Source: CAXMST01 sp963700785 (GTDB lineage: Bacteria; Actinomycetota; Thermoleophilia; Solirubrobacterales; 70-9). Taken from it: a stretch of DNA of 64,000 nucleotides. The stretch covers positions 48,121 to 112,120 of the forward strand of contig CAVOYZ010000009.1 in the NCBI GenBank assembly GCA_963700785.1, in the 5' to 3' direction. This document shows, piece by piece, positions 51,580 to 59,565 of the stretch. The position numbers and the translations under genes were made by a program. A model generated the notes under the pieces. The model did no database searches and had not been told where the DNA came from. It saw only the letters and a list, made by a program, of their open reading frames with translations. Every line of letters starts with the position of its first letter. Within the stretch, counting starts at the first letter, position 1.

Positions 51580-52587
51580 ATGACTGGCAACGGCAACGGC
51601 AACGGCAACCAGGCTGCGGACGGCGGCTTCACGGCGGTTGGCCGCGAGGAGTTGGAGGTCGAGGAGAGCGCCCTGAGCGTGCTGCTCGACGCCGACATCG
51701 ACAAGGTGATGGGTGGCCTCGACCGGATCATCGAGGCCGCGCCGTCGTACGAGAAGCTGTTCATGCGCTGGCAGCGTCAGCACTGGTCGACCGAGGACTT
51801 CGATTTCAGCGAGGACGCGCGGCAGTGGGCCGACCCCGACCTGATCTCCGACGAGGAGCGCGAGTTCATGCTGTTCGGCTTCTCGCAGTTCTTCCTCGGC
51901 GAGGAGCGGGTGACGGTCGAGCTGCTCCCGTTTGCGATCGCGGCGCCGACGCACGAGGCCAAGGCCTTCCTGACAACCCAGATCTCGGATGAGGCCAAGC
52001 ACATGGTCTTCTTCGACCGCTTCTACCGCGAGGTGCTCGGCATGAGCGCGAACTCGCTCGGCGAGATGATCGATGCGCAGCGGAGCAACGTCAACGAGGA
52101 CTGGGAGACGCTCTTCGACGGCATCCTGCACGAGTGCGCGGAGCGCTGCCGGAAGAATCCCGATGACCTCGAGGCGCTGATCCGCGGGATCACGGTCTAC
52201 ATGGTCGTGATCGAGGGCACGCTGGCGCTGACCGGGGCGCGCTTTCTGATCCGCAGCATGAAGGAGCGCAACTGGATGCCCGGCTTCACGCAGGGCTTCA
52301 CCGCGGTCAACCGGGACGAGTCCCGCCACGTCGGCTTCGGCGTCAAGTTCCTCGCCGATGCGATCAAGGACGATCCGGCAAATGCGCGGGTGATCGAGGC
52401 GACCCTGCAGGAGACGCTGCCGGTGGCGACGCTCGTCTTCGTCCCCCCGGGCGTCGAGGACCCGTACAACTTCGAGACCCCGTTCTACGGGTCGGCAGAG
52501 GTCTTCGAGTACGCGATGAAGTCGCTCTCGAAGAAGCTGGCGGCGATGGGCCTCGACCCGGCGATGCTCGCGGGAGCATCGAGCTGA
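51580..52587 (+). CDS. R2-like ligand-binding oxidase (R2lox)
   Basis: A 335-residue ferritin-like protein often mislabelled ribonucleotide reductase beta. Ligand spacing matches R2lox: E108, E138-x2-H141, E212, E247-x2-H250. Val111 (EERV) and Tyr207 (VYMVVIEG) stand where R2lox proteins form the Tyr-Val ether cross-link at their Mn/Fe site. R2lox binds a long-chain fatty acid and is thought to be an oxidase, with a physiological substrate not yet known. The start has GAGGAG upstream. The first ten residues are a Gly-Asn run (GNGNGNGN). A TetR gene follows after 24 bp. Confidence 0.88.
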   Translation: MTGNGNGNGNQAADGGFTAVGREELEVEESALSVLLDADIDKVMGGLDRIIEAAPSYEKLFMRWQRQHWSTEDFDFSEDARQWADPDLISDEEREFMLFGFSQFFLGEERVTVELLPFAIAAPTHEAKAFLTTQISDEAKHMVFFDRFYREVLGMSANSLGEMIDAQRSNVNEDWETLFDGILHECAERCRKNPDDLEALIRGITVYMVVIEGTLALTGARFLIRSMKERNWMPGFTQGFTAVNRDESRHVGFGVKFLADAIKDDPANARVIEATLQETLPVATLVFVPPGVEDPYNFETPFYGSAEVFEYAMKSLSKKLAAMGLDPAMLAGASS

Positions 52588-52611
52588 GCCGGCGGCCCGA
52601 GGGGCGACGCG

Positions 52612-53229
52612 ATGGCTGAGGGGCTGCTGGAGAGGGTGGGGCCCAGTCCCGGTCGCCCCTCGACCGGGGCCCGCGAACGGATCCTCGATGCCGCCTTCCT
52701 GGTCCTCAAGCAAGACGGTTATGCCGGGCTGACGACCGCCAAGGTGGCAGCCGAGGCGGGCAGGAACAAGGCCCTGATCAGCTACCACTTCGGCGGCAAG
52801 CAGGGTCTGGTCGCCGAGGTTGCCCGCCGGGTGACGTCGGTGATCACCGAGGACGTGCGGGAGGCGATCGCCGAGGCCGAGGAGATCCGGCAGCTGGGCG
52901 AGGCGGCGCTGGAGGCCGTGTGGCTGCTGATGGAGCGCGACGACGGCATCCAGCGGGTCTACTTCGATCTCACCTCGCAGTCGGTCGTCGACCCCGAGAT
53001 CCAGGCGATGATGGCGGAGATGCGGGCCGGCTTCCGGTGGATGCTGCATCAGCGGATCAGCGAGCTGACGGCCGCGCGCACGGCTGCCGAGATCGAGGCG
53101 GCCGCCGTGTTCATCATCTCCGGGATCGAGGGCCTCGCGCTCGAGCGCCTCGACCGCGGGGAGACCGCGGAGCTCGCCGGCGCCCGGCGCCTCTGGGTCC
53201 GCTCGATCGGGGCCGTGCTCGAGAGCTGA
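52612..53229 (+). CDS. TetR-family regulator downstream of R2lox
   Basis: A 205-residue TetR protein with the DNA-binding region at ~20-70 (ARERILDAAFLVLKQDGYAG, LTTAKVAAEAGRNKALISYHF, GKQGLVAEVARR). The effector domain is helical, with no recognisable motif. The short gap to R2lox suggests one operon, and the inverted repeat before R2lox may be its operator. Given that R2lox binds a fatty acid, an acyl ligand is a reasonable guess. Confidence 0.87.
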   Translation: MAEGLLERVGPSPGRPSTGARERILDAAFLVLKQDGYAGLTTAKVAAEAGRNKALISYHFGGKQGLVAEVARRVTSVITEDVREAIAEAEEIRQLGEAALEAVWLLMERDDGIQRVYFDLTSQSVVDPEIQAMMAEMRAGFRWMLHQRISELTAARTAAEIEAAAVFIISGIEGLALERLDRGETAELAGARRLWVRSIGAVLES

Positions 53230-53257
53230 GCCGGCCGCACCTCCGCCGGCGGGGGAC

Positions 53258-54166
53258 TCAGCCGGGAGAGCGGCCGGCGTTCTCCTCGATCAGGCTCTGA
53301 AAGCGCGGCCACAGCGGCATCGGCAGGTCATGGCCCATGCCTTCGATCAGCTCGAGGCGTGCCCCGCTGATCGCGTCGGCGACGTCCCGGCCCGCCTGGA
53401 GCGGGACCAGCTTGTCCTCGTACCCGTGGATCACAACCGTCGGCGCGTCGATCGAGCGCAGGTGCCGCGTCCGGTTGCCGGAGGCGAGCACGGCCATCAG
53501 CTGTCGTGCGGTGCCGATCGGGTAGAAGCAACGGTCGTAGGAGCGGGCCGCGCGCTCGCGGATCCGCTCCGGGTCGGGCGGGAAGCGGGGCGATCCGATC
53601 GTCTCGAAGATCCGCACCGTGCCCTCGACGAACTCATCGCGGGTGCTGGCGGGCGGGCGCAGCAGGGCCATCAAGGCCTCCGGCCTCGGCGTGGTCGACG
53701 GTTTGCGCCGGCCCGTGGAGGCCATGATCGAGCAGAGCGACCGGACCCGGGCTGGGAATCGGGCGGCGAGCTGCTGCCCGATCATCCCTCCCATCGAGAC
53801 GCCGACCACGTGGGCGGAATCCACCCCGAGCGCATCGAGCAGTCCGGCGCTGTCGGCCGCCATGTCGTCGAGGTCGTAGGTGGCTGAACCGGTGAACCCG
53901 AGCAGGCCCGCCCTGACGTTGACGCGGCCGGTGCCCTTCGAGGAGAGGCCGACGTCGCGGTTGTCGAAGCGGACGACGTGGAAGCCGCGCCCGGCGAGCT
54001 GCTCGCAGAACTCCTCGTCCCAGCCGAGCATCTGCATGCCGAGGCCCATGACCAGCAGCACCGTCTCGTTCGCGGGGTCTCCGAACTCCTCGTAGCAGAG
54101 CATCATCCGACCCACCTGGGTCAGCTGCTCACCCGCCGGCGATGTCTGCATCGGGGTCGATGCCAT
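53258..54166 (-). CDS. Alpha/beta-hydrolase
   Basis: A 302-residue hydrolase. FDNRDVGLSSKG (~70), the nucleophile elbow GVSMGGMIGQ (~125), the acid loop in HGYEDKLVPLQ and the catalytic His in GMGHDLP are all seen. The pattern resembles the esterases related to aclacinomycin methylesterase (RdmC) and other small carboxyl-ester hydrolases. It is convergent with the TetR gene. The substrate is unknown. Confidence 0.87.
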   Translation of the reverse strand: MASTPMQTSPAGEQLTQVGRMMLCYEEFGDPANETVLLVMGLGMQMLGWDEEFCEQLAGRGFHVVRFDNRDVGLSSKGTGRVNVRAGLLGFTGSATYDLDDMAADSAGLLDALGVDSAHVVGVSMGGMIGQQLAARFPARVRSLCSIMASTGRRKPSTTPRPEALMALLRPPASTRDEFVEGTVRIFETIGSPRFPPDPERIRERAARSYDRCFYPIGTARQLMAVLASGNRTRHLRSIDAPTVVIHGYEDKLVPLQAGRDVADAISGARLELIEGMGHDLPMPLWPRFQSLIEENAGRSPG

Positions 54167-54242
54167 CGCCGCAACCTAGCACCGAGTCTCCCGCGGCCCG
54201 CGGGCTGGACCTGGCCAGCGCGGAGTTCCGTATCCTGGGCCA

Positions 54243-54653
54243 ATGGATCCGGAAGGCAAGGAAGCCGAAGAGCAGGAGGAGCGCCGCCGCCGGGTGCTGG
54301 TGGCCGAGGATGGAACGATGTTCCGGACGGCGGTGATCCGGCTGCTGAAGGAGGCCGGCTTCGAGATCGAGGCCGTGCCGGATGGCACGGTGGCGCTCAA
54401 GCGCCTCGTCGGGCCGGGTAGCCGGGGCTTCGATCTGCTGATCAGTGACATTGCGATGCCGGAAATGGGAGGCCTCGAGCTCGTCCGCCGAATGCGGGAG
54501 GAGATGAGCGAGCCGCCGCCGGTCGTCTACATGTCAGGCGACGTCGCCATGGATCTCGGCACGGCGCCCGGAGAGATCGGCGGCGACGTGATCCTCGCGA
54601 AGCCGTTCGGCCCCGAGGAGCTGCTCGCAGCGATCAGGTCCGCGCTCAACTGA
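54243..54653 (+). CDS. Stand-alone response-regulator receiver domain
   Basis: A 136-residue single-domain response regulator. The acidic pair is in VLVAEDGTMF, the phospho-acceptor Asp in LLISDIAMPEM, the Ser/Thr in YMSGD and the Lys in LAKPFGPEEL. It has no output domain, so it would act by protein-protein contact or in a phosphorelay. The N-terminal 18 residues are Glu/Lys-rich (PEGKEAEEQEERRR). No histidine kinase is in the window. Confidence 0.88.
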   Translation: MDPEGKEAEEQEERRRRVLVAEDGTMFRTAVIRLLKEAGFEIEAVPDGTVALKRLVGPGSRGFDLLISDIAMPEMGGLELVRRMREEMSEPPPVVYMSGDVAMDLGTAPGEIGGDVILAKPFGPEELLAAIRSALN

Positions 54654-54738
54654 ACGGCGGCCGGCGCGGTCCGTTCATTAGCCTGATGGATCCCCGGGCC
54701 CGGCTCCCCGCCGGGGCCCGACCTGAACGGACCCCACG

Positions 54739-55695
54739 ATGGTCAAGCGGATACGGAACTTCTACCTGACCCCACGCCAGTACTTCGTGGTGGCCGCGGT
54801 CGCGCTCGGAGCGCTGACCTTGATCGTGTTGACCGGCGCCGCCGTCCGGCTGACCGGCTCCGGGCTCGGTTGTCCCGATTGGCCGAAGTGCTACGGGAGC
54901 ACGATCCCGCCCGGGGAGTTCCACGCCCTGATCGAGTACGGCAACCGGCTGCTGACCGGATTCGTCGGCCTCTCCGTGATCGCCGCCAGCGTTCTCGCCT
55001 GGCGTCGCCGGCCGTTCCGCAAGCACCTCGCGCTGCTCGGTGCCCTGCTGCCCGTGGGCGTGGTCTGCCAGGCCGTTCTCGGCGCCCTGGTCGTCAAGTT
55101 CCATCTCGCCCCGGAGTTGGTGATGGGCCACTTCATCCTCTCGATGCTGCTCTTGGATGCCTCGTTCGCGCTCGTCTGGCTCGCTCGCTACGAGCCCGAT
55201 CAGCGCCGTCGATCGGGCGACCGGTCCGGCGTCTGGGCGGTGCGTGGCCTGATTCCCCTCGGGCAGCTGACGATCCTCCTCGGAACGATGAGCACGGCGG
55301 CCGGCCCCCACGCCGGCGCCCACGAGGGGGAGCTGGTCCAGCGCTTCGATTTCCGCGGCGGCGAGACTCTGCAGTGGATGGTCGAGCGGCACTCCGCGAT
55401 CGCCGCGGTCTTCGGCCTCGCGGCGATCGGCGTATGGCTCTACCTCCGACGTGAGGGCGGCGACCGCCGCGCCCGCCGGCCGCTCGGCGTGATGATCGCG
55501 ATGCTCGGGGCGCAGGGCGCGATCGGCGGTCTGCAGTGGGCCCTCGAGCTGCCGGCCGAGATCGTCTGGGTGCATGTCTCGCTCGCGACGCTGACCTGGG
55601 TCGCGATGCTCTGGTCGGTGGCCACGGCCGGGCGCCTCGAGCCGCGGCGTGAGCCGGTCAGCTCGCGTTCACCGGCCCATCCCGCCGGTGCCTAG
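54739..55695 (+). CDS. ctaA: Heme A synthase (CtaA/COX15)
   Basis: A 318-residue integral membrane protein of about eight helices in two related halves. It hydroxylates and oxidises heme O to heme A for the aa3-type oxidase. Heme-ligand His sit in the helices, e.g. LVMGHFILSML, VERHSAIAAVFG and WVHVSLATLTW. The CPDWPKCYG stretch in the first loop holds the Cys pair known from CtaA, and GTMSTAAGPHAGAH is family-typical. There is no ctaB nearby. Confidence 0.9.
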   Translation: MVKRIRNFYLTPRQYFVVAAVALGALTLIVLTGAAVRLTGSGLGCPDWPKCYGSTIPPGEFHALIEYGNRLLTGFVGLSVIAASVLAWRRRPFRKHLALLGALLPVGVVCQAVLGALVVKFHLAPELVMGHFILSMLLLDASFALVWLARYEPDQRRRSGDRSGVWAVRGLIPLGQLTILLGTMSTAAGPHAGAHEGELVQRFDFRGGETLQWMVERHSAIAAVFGLAAIGVWLYLRREGGDRRARRPLGVMIAMLGAQGAIGGLQWALELPAEIVWVHVSLATLTWVAMLWSVATAGRLEPRREPVSSRSPAHPAGA

Positions 55696-55723
55696 AGCGC
55701 GGGCCGCAGCTCCAGCGACGGGT

Positions 55724-55768
55724 CGAGGTTGAGGTTGACCACGGATATCGGTGTCGATTTCAACCTCG
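55724..55768. terminator. Inverted repeat between ctaA and the NlpC/P60 gene (possible bidirectional terminator)
   Basis: CGAGGTTGA (55724-55732) and TCAACCTCG (55760-55768) are perfect 9-bp arms separated by 27 nt, located between the ends of two convergent genes. No T-tract follows, so a terminator role is only probable from its position. Confidence 0.35.
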
Positions 55769-55813
55769 GCCGCCGATGCGGCCGCCGCCCGAGGGGGTGG
55801 GGCCCGGGGCGGT

Positions 55814-56371
55814 CTAGAGGCCGCGCGGGTGGCGGGCCGTGTAGCGCTCCGTCGTCGAGCGCATGCTCTTGCTCCAGCCCGGGCCGTTGCCGGAGACCAT
55901 CGAGGTGTCGAAGCGCAGGCCGGCGACGACCATGTAGGCGTGGCTGCTCGCCCCGTAGACGGTGATCCACTTGCCCTTCCTCTTCTTGCCGAAGCCGGCG
56001 AGGCCGCGGGAGTCGAGCGGCGAGCTCAGCAGCTTCCCGCCGTGCAGCGCGTAGCTGACCGCGCCGGAGCAGTCGTAGCCGCGGTCCTTCCAGCGACCGT
56101 GTCCGCCGCCGTACTTGTAGGGCTTGTTGCGGATCTTGTTCGCGGCGGCGATCACGCGCTGGACGACCCTCGGCGCCTCAGCCGGGGCGATCGCCTTGCC
56201 CTTGCGGAGCTTCGCCTTGCTGCCGGGCACCGTCTCGGAGCCGGCGCCTCTGCCCTCGGGGTTGACGCCGCCGCCGGCGAGCGCCGCGGAGGCGGGTAGC
56301 AGGGCGAGGATCAGCGTCAGGCAGACCAGCAGCCCCGCTGGTCTGAAGCTATGGGATTTCGTCGGCGCGAT
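55814..56371 (-). CDS. Secreted NlpC/P60-type peptidoglycan hydrolase under a c-di-AMP riboswitch
   Basis: A 185-residue exported protein, counting from the position fixed by the ribosome-binding site. A hydrophobic signal (GLLVCLTLILALLPASAALA) ends near the cleavage site ALA-GGG. The catalytic domain shows the nucleophile in YDCSGAVSYAL and the His in SSHAYMVVAG. AAGGAG (56380-56385) is followed 8 nt later by ATC at 56371-56369, with a stop codon just upstream in frame and no ATG/GTG/TTG before the signal peptide. Starting at the GTG further in (56230) would remove the signal. The gene would cut cell-wall peptides. The riboswitch directly upstream ties it to c-di-AMP. Confidence 0.82.
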   Translation of the reverse strand: MAPTKSHSFRPAGLLVCLTLILALLPASAALAGGGVNPEGRGAGSETVPGSKAKLRKGKAIAPAEAPRVVQRVIAAANKIRNKPYKYGGGHGRWKDRGYDCSGAVSYALHGGKLLSSPLDSRGLAGFGKKRKGKWITVYGASSHAYMVVAGLRFDTSMVSGNGPGWSKSMRSTTERYTARHPRGL

Positions 56372-56387
56372 CGGAGGTTCTCCTTCG

Positions 56388-56512
56388 TCGGCCTACGGGG
56401 TTAGCTGACGGGCTGGCGTCGAGGAGATCGCCCCCACCGGTGGTGGGTAAGCCCCAATGTTCTGGTTCCCCCGCTTCCCCCCAACGTTCGGGGGGAACTC
56501 GGCATTACCTTT
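56388..56512 (-). ncRNA. c-di-AMP riboswitch (ydaO-yuaA class)
   Basis: The minus-strand leader carries the conserved features of the ydaO/yuaA aptamer: a 5' ATGCCGAG, a GCGGGGGAACCA element, a GGGGC joint and the 3' CCCGTCAGCTAACC followed by CCGTAGGC, which closes stem P1 with the 5' GCC. The class senses cyclic di-AMP. In Actinobacteria it often precedes cell-wall hydrolase genes, as here. The aptamer ends only about 6 nt before the ribosome-binding site. Confidence 0.9.
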
Positions 56513-56526
56513 TCCGTTGACGCGGC

Positions 56527-56554
56527 ATCATACACACCTAACACGATGCTCACA
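56527..56554 (-). promoter_or_regulatory. Promoter of the riboswitch-controlled gene
   Basis: On the minus strand a TATGAT -10 (56527-56532) follows a weak -35 TGTGAG (56549-56554) after 16 bp. Transcription would start near 56520, just before the aptamer. The region is AT-rich relative to its surroundings. Confidence 0.5.
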
Positions 56555-56618
56555 TTCAGCCCGGTTCACTCCGCCGGCAGCCGGGCCCCGGAGGCGTTGC
56601 TAGGGTCGCGAGCCCGGC

Positions 56619-58226
56619 ATGGCTCTCGCGCTGATCTACGACCGGCGGTGTCTCGCTCACGACAACGGCTCGATGCTGCTTGACCCGCGGGCCTCGAGCT
56701 GGCTCGAGGTCGGGCACGTCGAGGGTCCGGAGCGGATCGCCCGCAGCTGGGAGCTGCTCGAGCGAGCGGGGCTCGCCGGGCGGCTCGAGCGGTTGCCGCT
56801 ACGGCCCGCGTCGCGCGAGCAGCTCGAGCTTGTCCACCCGGGCGACCACATCGACCGCCTGCGGGACGAGTGCGAGCGAGGCGAGCCGGTATGGGTCGGG
56901 CCCGAGGCGCGGCTCGGGCCCGACAGCTGGGAGCCGATCCTGCTGGCCGCGGGCGCCGCCGCCGTCGGGGTCGAGTGGGCGGCGCTCGCGCCCCGGAACC
57001 GGGCCTTCGCGCTGGTCCGGCCCCCCGGCCACCACGCCTCGGCCGAGCAGGCGATGGGGTTCTGCATCTTCAACAACGCCGCGATCGCAGCCCGACTGGC
57101 CCAGCGGGAGCATGGCCTGCGCCGAGTTGCGATCGTCGACTGGGACGTGCACCACGGCAACGGCACCGAGACGATCTTCTACCCGGACCCCGAGGTCCTG
57201 TTCTGCTCGCTTCACCAGGACGGCCTCTATCCGGCCGACCGTGGCTCGATCGATGACGTCGGCGTCGGCGCCGGCGAGGGCACCACCGTCAACGTCCCGC
57301 TCCCGCCCGGCACCGGTGACGCCGGCTATCAGCTGGCGATCGAGGACGTGGTCGTGCCGGCGCTGCGCCGCTTCGAGCCGGAGCTGCTGATCGTCTCCGC
57401 CGGGCAGGACCCGGGCGCCGCCGACCCGCTCGGGCGGATGAGCGTCACCGCCGACGGCTTCCGGACGATGAGCGCGCGCCTCGCGGCGCTCGCGGACGAG
57501 CTCTGCGATGGACGGATGCTGGTCCTGCACGAGGGTGGGTACAGCGCCGATCACGTGCCGCTCTGCAACCTCGCGATCGTCGAGGGCCTCGCCGGCCTCG
57601 AGCCGACCTTCGAAGCCGATCCGCTCGAGATGGACGTCGCCGGCGGCGTCAGGGAGGTCGAGCGGGGCGCGATCGCGGCCGCCGCACGGCGCCAGGCGGT
57701 CCCCGTGGCAGGCGCGTGGACGGTTGACGAGTCGCGGTCGCAGCCCCCCTTCGAGCTGCGACCCGTGGCGATCGGGGACGAGCGGGAGCTGGTCCGGATC
57801 CACCGGACCCCCGAGGTCTCGCGCTGGTGGGATCAGCCGGCTGCAGGCTTTCCCTGGGAGGAGCCGGAGTCGACCCGGTTCGTGATCGTGGTCGGGGGTC
57901 GCGTCGCGGGGATGATCCAGTACGAGGAGGAGCCTGAGCCCAAGTACCGCCAGGCCTCGATCGATCTGTTCCTCGATCCGGCCCTGCATGGACGGGGCAT
58001 CGGCTCAGCGGCCGTCAGCCGGCTCGCGCGCGAGCTGTTCGAGCGGCGCGGCCACCACCGGATCACGATCGACCCGGCGGCCGCGAATACGGCCGCGATC
58101 CGTGCCTATGAGAAGGCCGGGTTCAGCAGGGTCGGGGTCCTGCGCAGCGCCGAGCGTGACGCTGACGGCCGCGGCTGGCACGACAGCCTGATGATGGAGC
58201 TGGTCGCGGAGCCGAACGGCCGCTGA
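56619..58226 (+). CDS. Fusion of a histone-deacetylase-family amidohydrolase and a GNAT acetyltransferase
   Basis: A 535-residue two-domain protein. Residues 1-~345 are a class II HDAC/acetoin-utilisation-like deacetylase: RPPGHHA (His138-His139), DWDVHHGNGT with zinc ligands Asp176 and His178, SAGQD (Asp264, third ligand) and EGGY (Tyr308). The catalytic set is complete. Residues ~378-530 form a GNAT domain of the AAC(6')-like type, with the acetyl-CoA loop HGRGIGSAA (457-465) and NTAAIRAYEKAGF. One polypeptide thus carries opposite potential activities, removing and adding acetyl groups. Substrates may be acetyl-lysine, acetyl-polyamines or other amides. ATG 56619 is the first start of the frame. 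Confidence 0.88.
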   Translation: MALALIYDRRCLAHDNGSMLLDPRASSWLEVGHVEGPERIARSWELLERAGLAGRLERLPLRPASREQLELVHPGDHIDRLRDECERGEPVWVGPEARLGPDSWEPILLAAGAAAVGVEWAALAPRNRAFALVRPPGHHASAEQAMGFCIFNNAAIAARLAQREHGLRRVAIVDWDVHHGNGTETIFYPDPEVLFCSLHQDGLYPADRGSIDDVGVGAGEGTTVNVPLPPGTGDAGYQLAIEDVVVPALRRFEPELLIVSAGQDPGAADPLGRMSVTADGFRTMSARLAALADELCDGRMLVLHEGGYSADHVPLCNLAIVEGLAGLEPTFEADPLEMDVAGGVREVERGAIAAAARRQAVPVAGAWTVDESRSQPPFELRPVAIGDERELVRIHRTPEVSRWWDQPAAGFPWEEPESTRFVIVVGGRVAGMIQYEEEPEPKYRQASIDLFLDPALHGRGIGSAAVSRLARELFERRGHHRITIDPAAANTAAIRAYEKAGFSRVGVLRSAERDADGRGWHDSLMMELVAEPNGR

Positions 58227-58232
58227 GGGCGC

Positions 58233-59492
58233 TCAGCGGCGGACCCGGAACTTCGCCGTCGCCGGGGTCGGGTCGGACACCCCGCCGGCGATCGCGCGGA
58301 CCTTGAACTTGTAGCGGCCGTGCCGCAGGCGCTTGTAGCGCTTCGGGCTCTTGCAGGGGGCGAACTTCGCCTGCTTCTTCTCGCGTGCGTTGCGCTTGCC
58401 CTTCTTCTTCAGCGAGCACTCGAAGACCGCGCCCGCCGAGGGCGAGCTGAACTTGAGCTTCGCCTTGGCGCCGCGCCTGCCGGCCTTGAGCTTCTTCGGT
58501 GGCTTCTTCGTGATCTTGGTTTCGGGGAACTTCGGTGCGGGCGGCTCGAGCCCGCTCACCCGGGCCACCTGCTTCGAGGTCTCGAGGCCCACCCAGAGCG
58601 TGTTCGCCGGGCCCGCGGTCAGGTACCGGGGGCCGGAGCCGGCGGGGAGGCCGCCGAGCGTCGTGTAGCTGCCGGCGGTCGTCAGCCGCCCGAGGTCGCC
58701 GGCGGCGAACTGCGCGAACCAGTAGGCGCCGTCGGCGCCGAAGGCGACGCCGAACGGATCCGCGAGCGGCGTCGGGGTCGTCAGCGGCGCGCCGCCCGGC
58801 GCGATCCTGCCGACGGTCTGCGGATCGCTGCCCGGGTTGCCGTAGGCGACCTGGGCGCCGTTCGACGCGGCAACCTCCTGTGGCCCACCGCCGACGTCGT
58901 AGGGGGTGACGTCGGCGCCGTCCGTGTTCAGGCTGATGATCTGTCCCCCGACGAAGTCGGCGACCCAGATCAGGTCCGGGCCCGCGGAGATCCCGCGTGC
59001 GCCCATCCCCGCGATCGTGAACTCGTCCGGGGCGGTCGGGTCGCCCGGGGGGATCCTCAGCACCTTGTCAGCGCTGGCGGTCCACAGGTTGCCGTCGGGG
59101 CCTGAGGTGATCGCGCGTGGGTCGGCGATCGCGGCGATCGCGAACTTGGTCGCGCCGTCGGGGTCGGCGGGCGGCACCTTCGCCACCCCGCCGGCCTGGG
59201 TCACCCAGAGGTTGCCGTCGTCGCCGGAGGCGATCCCCACCGGTGCGGCCACGTCGGCGGGGTCGTACTCGGTGACCACCCCCTGCGGCGTCACCTTCGC
59301 CAGATCGTTGCCGAGGCCGCTGCCGCTGAGCGTGATCCAGACGTTCCCGTCCGGTCCCTCGGTGAGCTGTCCTGGTGTACCGCTGAGGTCGAAGACGCCG
59401 TTGACCGCCGGAGCGGCCGAGGCCGCTGCCGGGAGCAGCGCCGCCACCGCGGCGACTGCGACGGCGAGTGTTGCCGGGCGGCTCGGTCGCAC
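58233..59492 (-). CDS. Secreted beta-propeller (Vgb/NHL-like) protein with a Lys-rich C-terminal domain
   Basis: A 419-residue protein with a signal peptide (TLAVAVAAVAALLPAAASA). It has repeated blades of the GPDGNVWIT kind (LTEGPDGNVWIT, ASGDDGNLWVT, TSGPDGNLWTA), as in virginiamycin-B-lyase-like and NHL propellers. The His/metal residues of true Vgb are not evident. Residues ~330-419 are a separate module (PETKITKKPP, VFECSLKKKG, KFAPCKSPKRYKRL, FKVRAI), one disulfide possible, known from many secreted Thermoleophilia proteins. The function is unknown. Confidence 0.8.
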   Translation of the reverse strand: MRPSRPATLAVAVAAVAALLPAAASAAPAVNGVFDLSGTPGQLTEGPDGNVWITLSGSGLGNDLAKVTPQGVVTEYDPADVAAPVGIASGDDGNLWVTQAGGVAKVPPADPDGATKFAIAAIADPRAITSGPDGNLWTASADKVLRIPPGDPTAPDEFTIAGMGARGISAGPDLIWVADFVGGQIISLNTDGADVTPYDVGGGPQEVAASNGAQVAYGNPGSDPQTVGRIAPGGAPLTTPTPLADPFGVAFGADGAYWFAQFAAGDLGRLTTAGSYTTLGGLPAGSGPRYLTAGPANTLWVGLETSKQVARVSGLEPPAPKFPETKITKKPPKKLKAGRRGAKAKLKFSSPSAGAVFECSLKKKGKRNAREKKQAKFAPCKSPKRYKRLRHGRYKFKVRAIAGGVSDPTPATAKFRVRR

Positions 59493-59565
59493 ATAGGAAA
59501 CCTATCGCCTGAGTCAACGCCTGGCAACCTCCAGGCCGGGCGACCTCGCGGGCCGCTCAGGCCGC

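Noticed and set aside
51586..51612. Simple GGCAAC repeat, also seen near 63980-64000
   Set aside because: It encodes Gly-Asn runs at the ends of R2lox and the NrdJ fragment. Low-complexity coding repeats are enough to explain it; no repeat family is needed.
51580..52587. Ribonucleotide reductase beta subunit (NrdB/NrdF)
   Set aside because: The Val/Tyr cross-link positions, ligand spacing and lack of a neighbouring alpha subunit favour R2lox. The class II reductase at the window edge needs no beta subunit.
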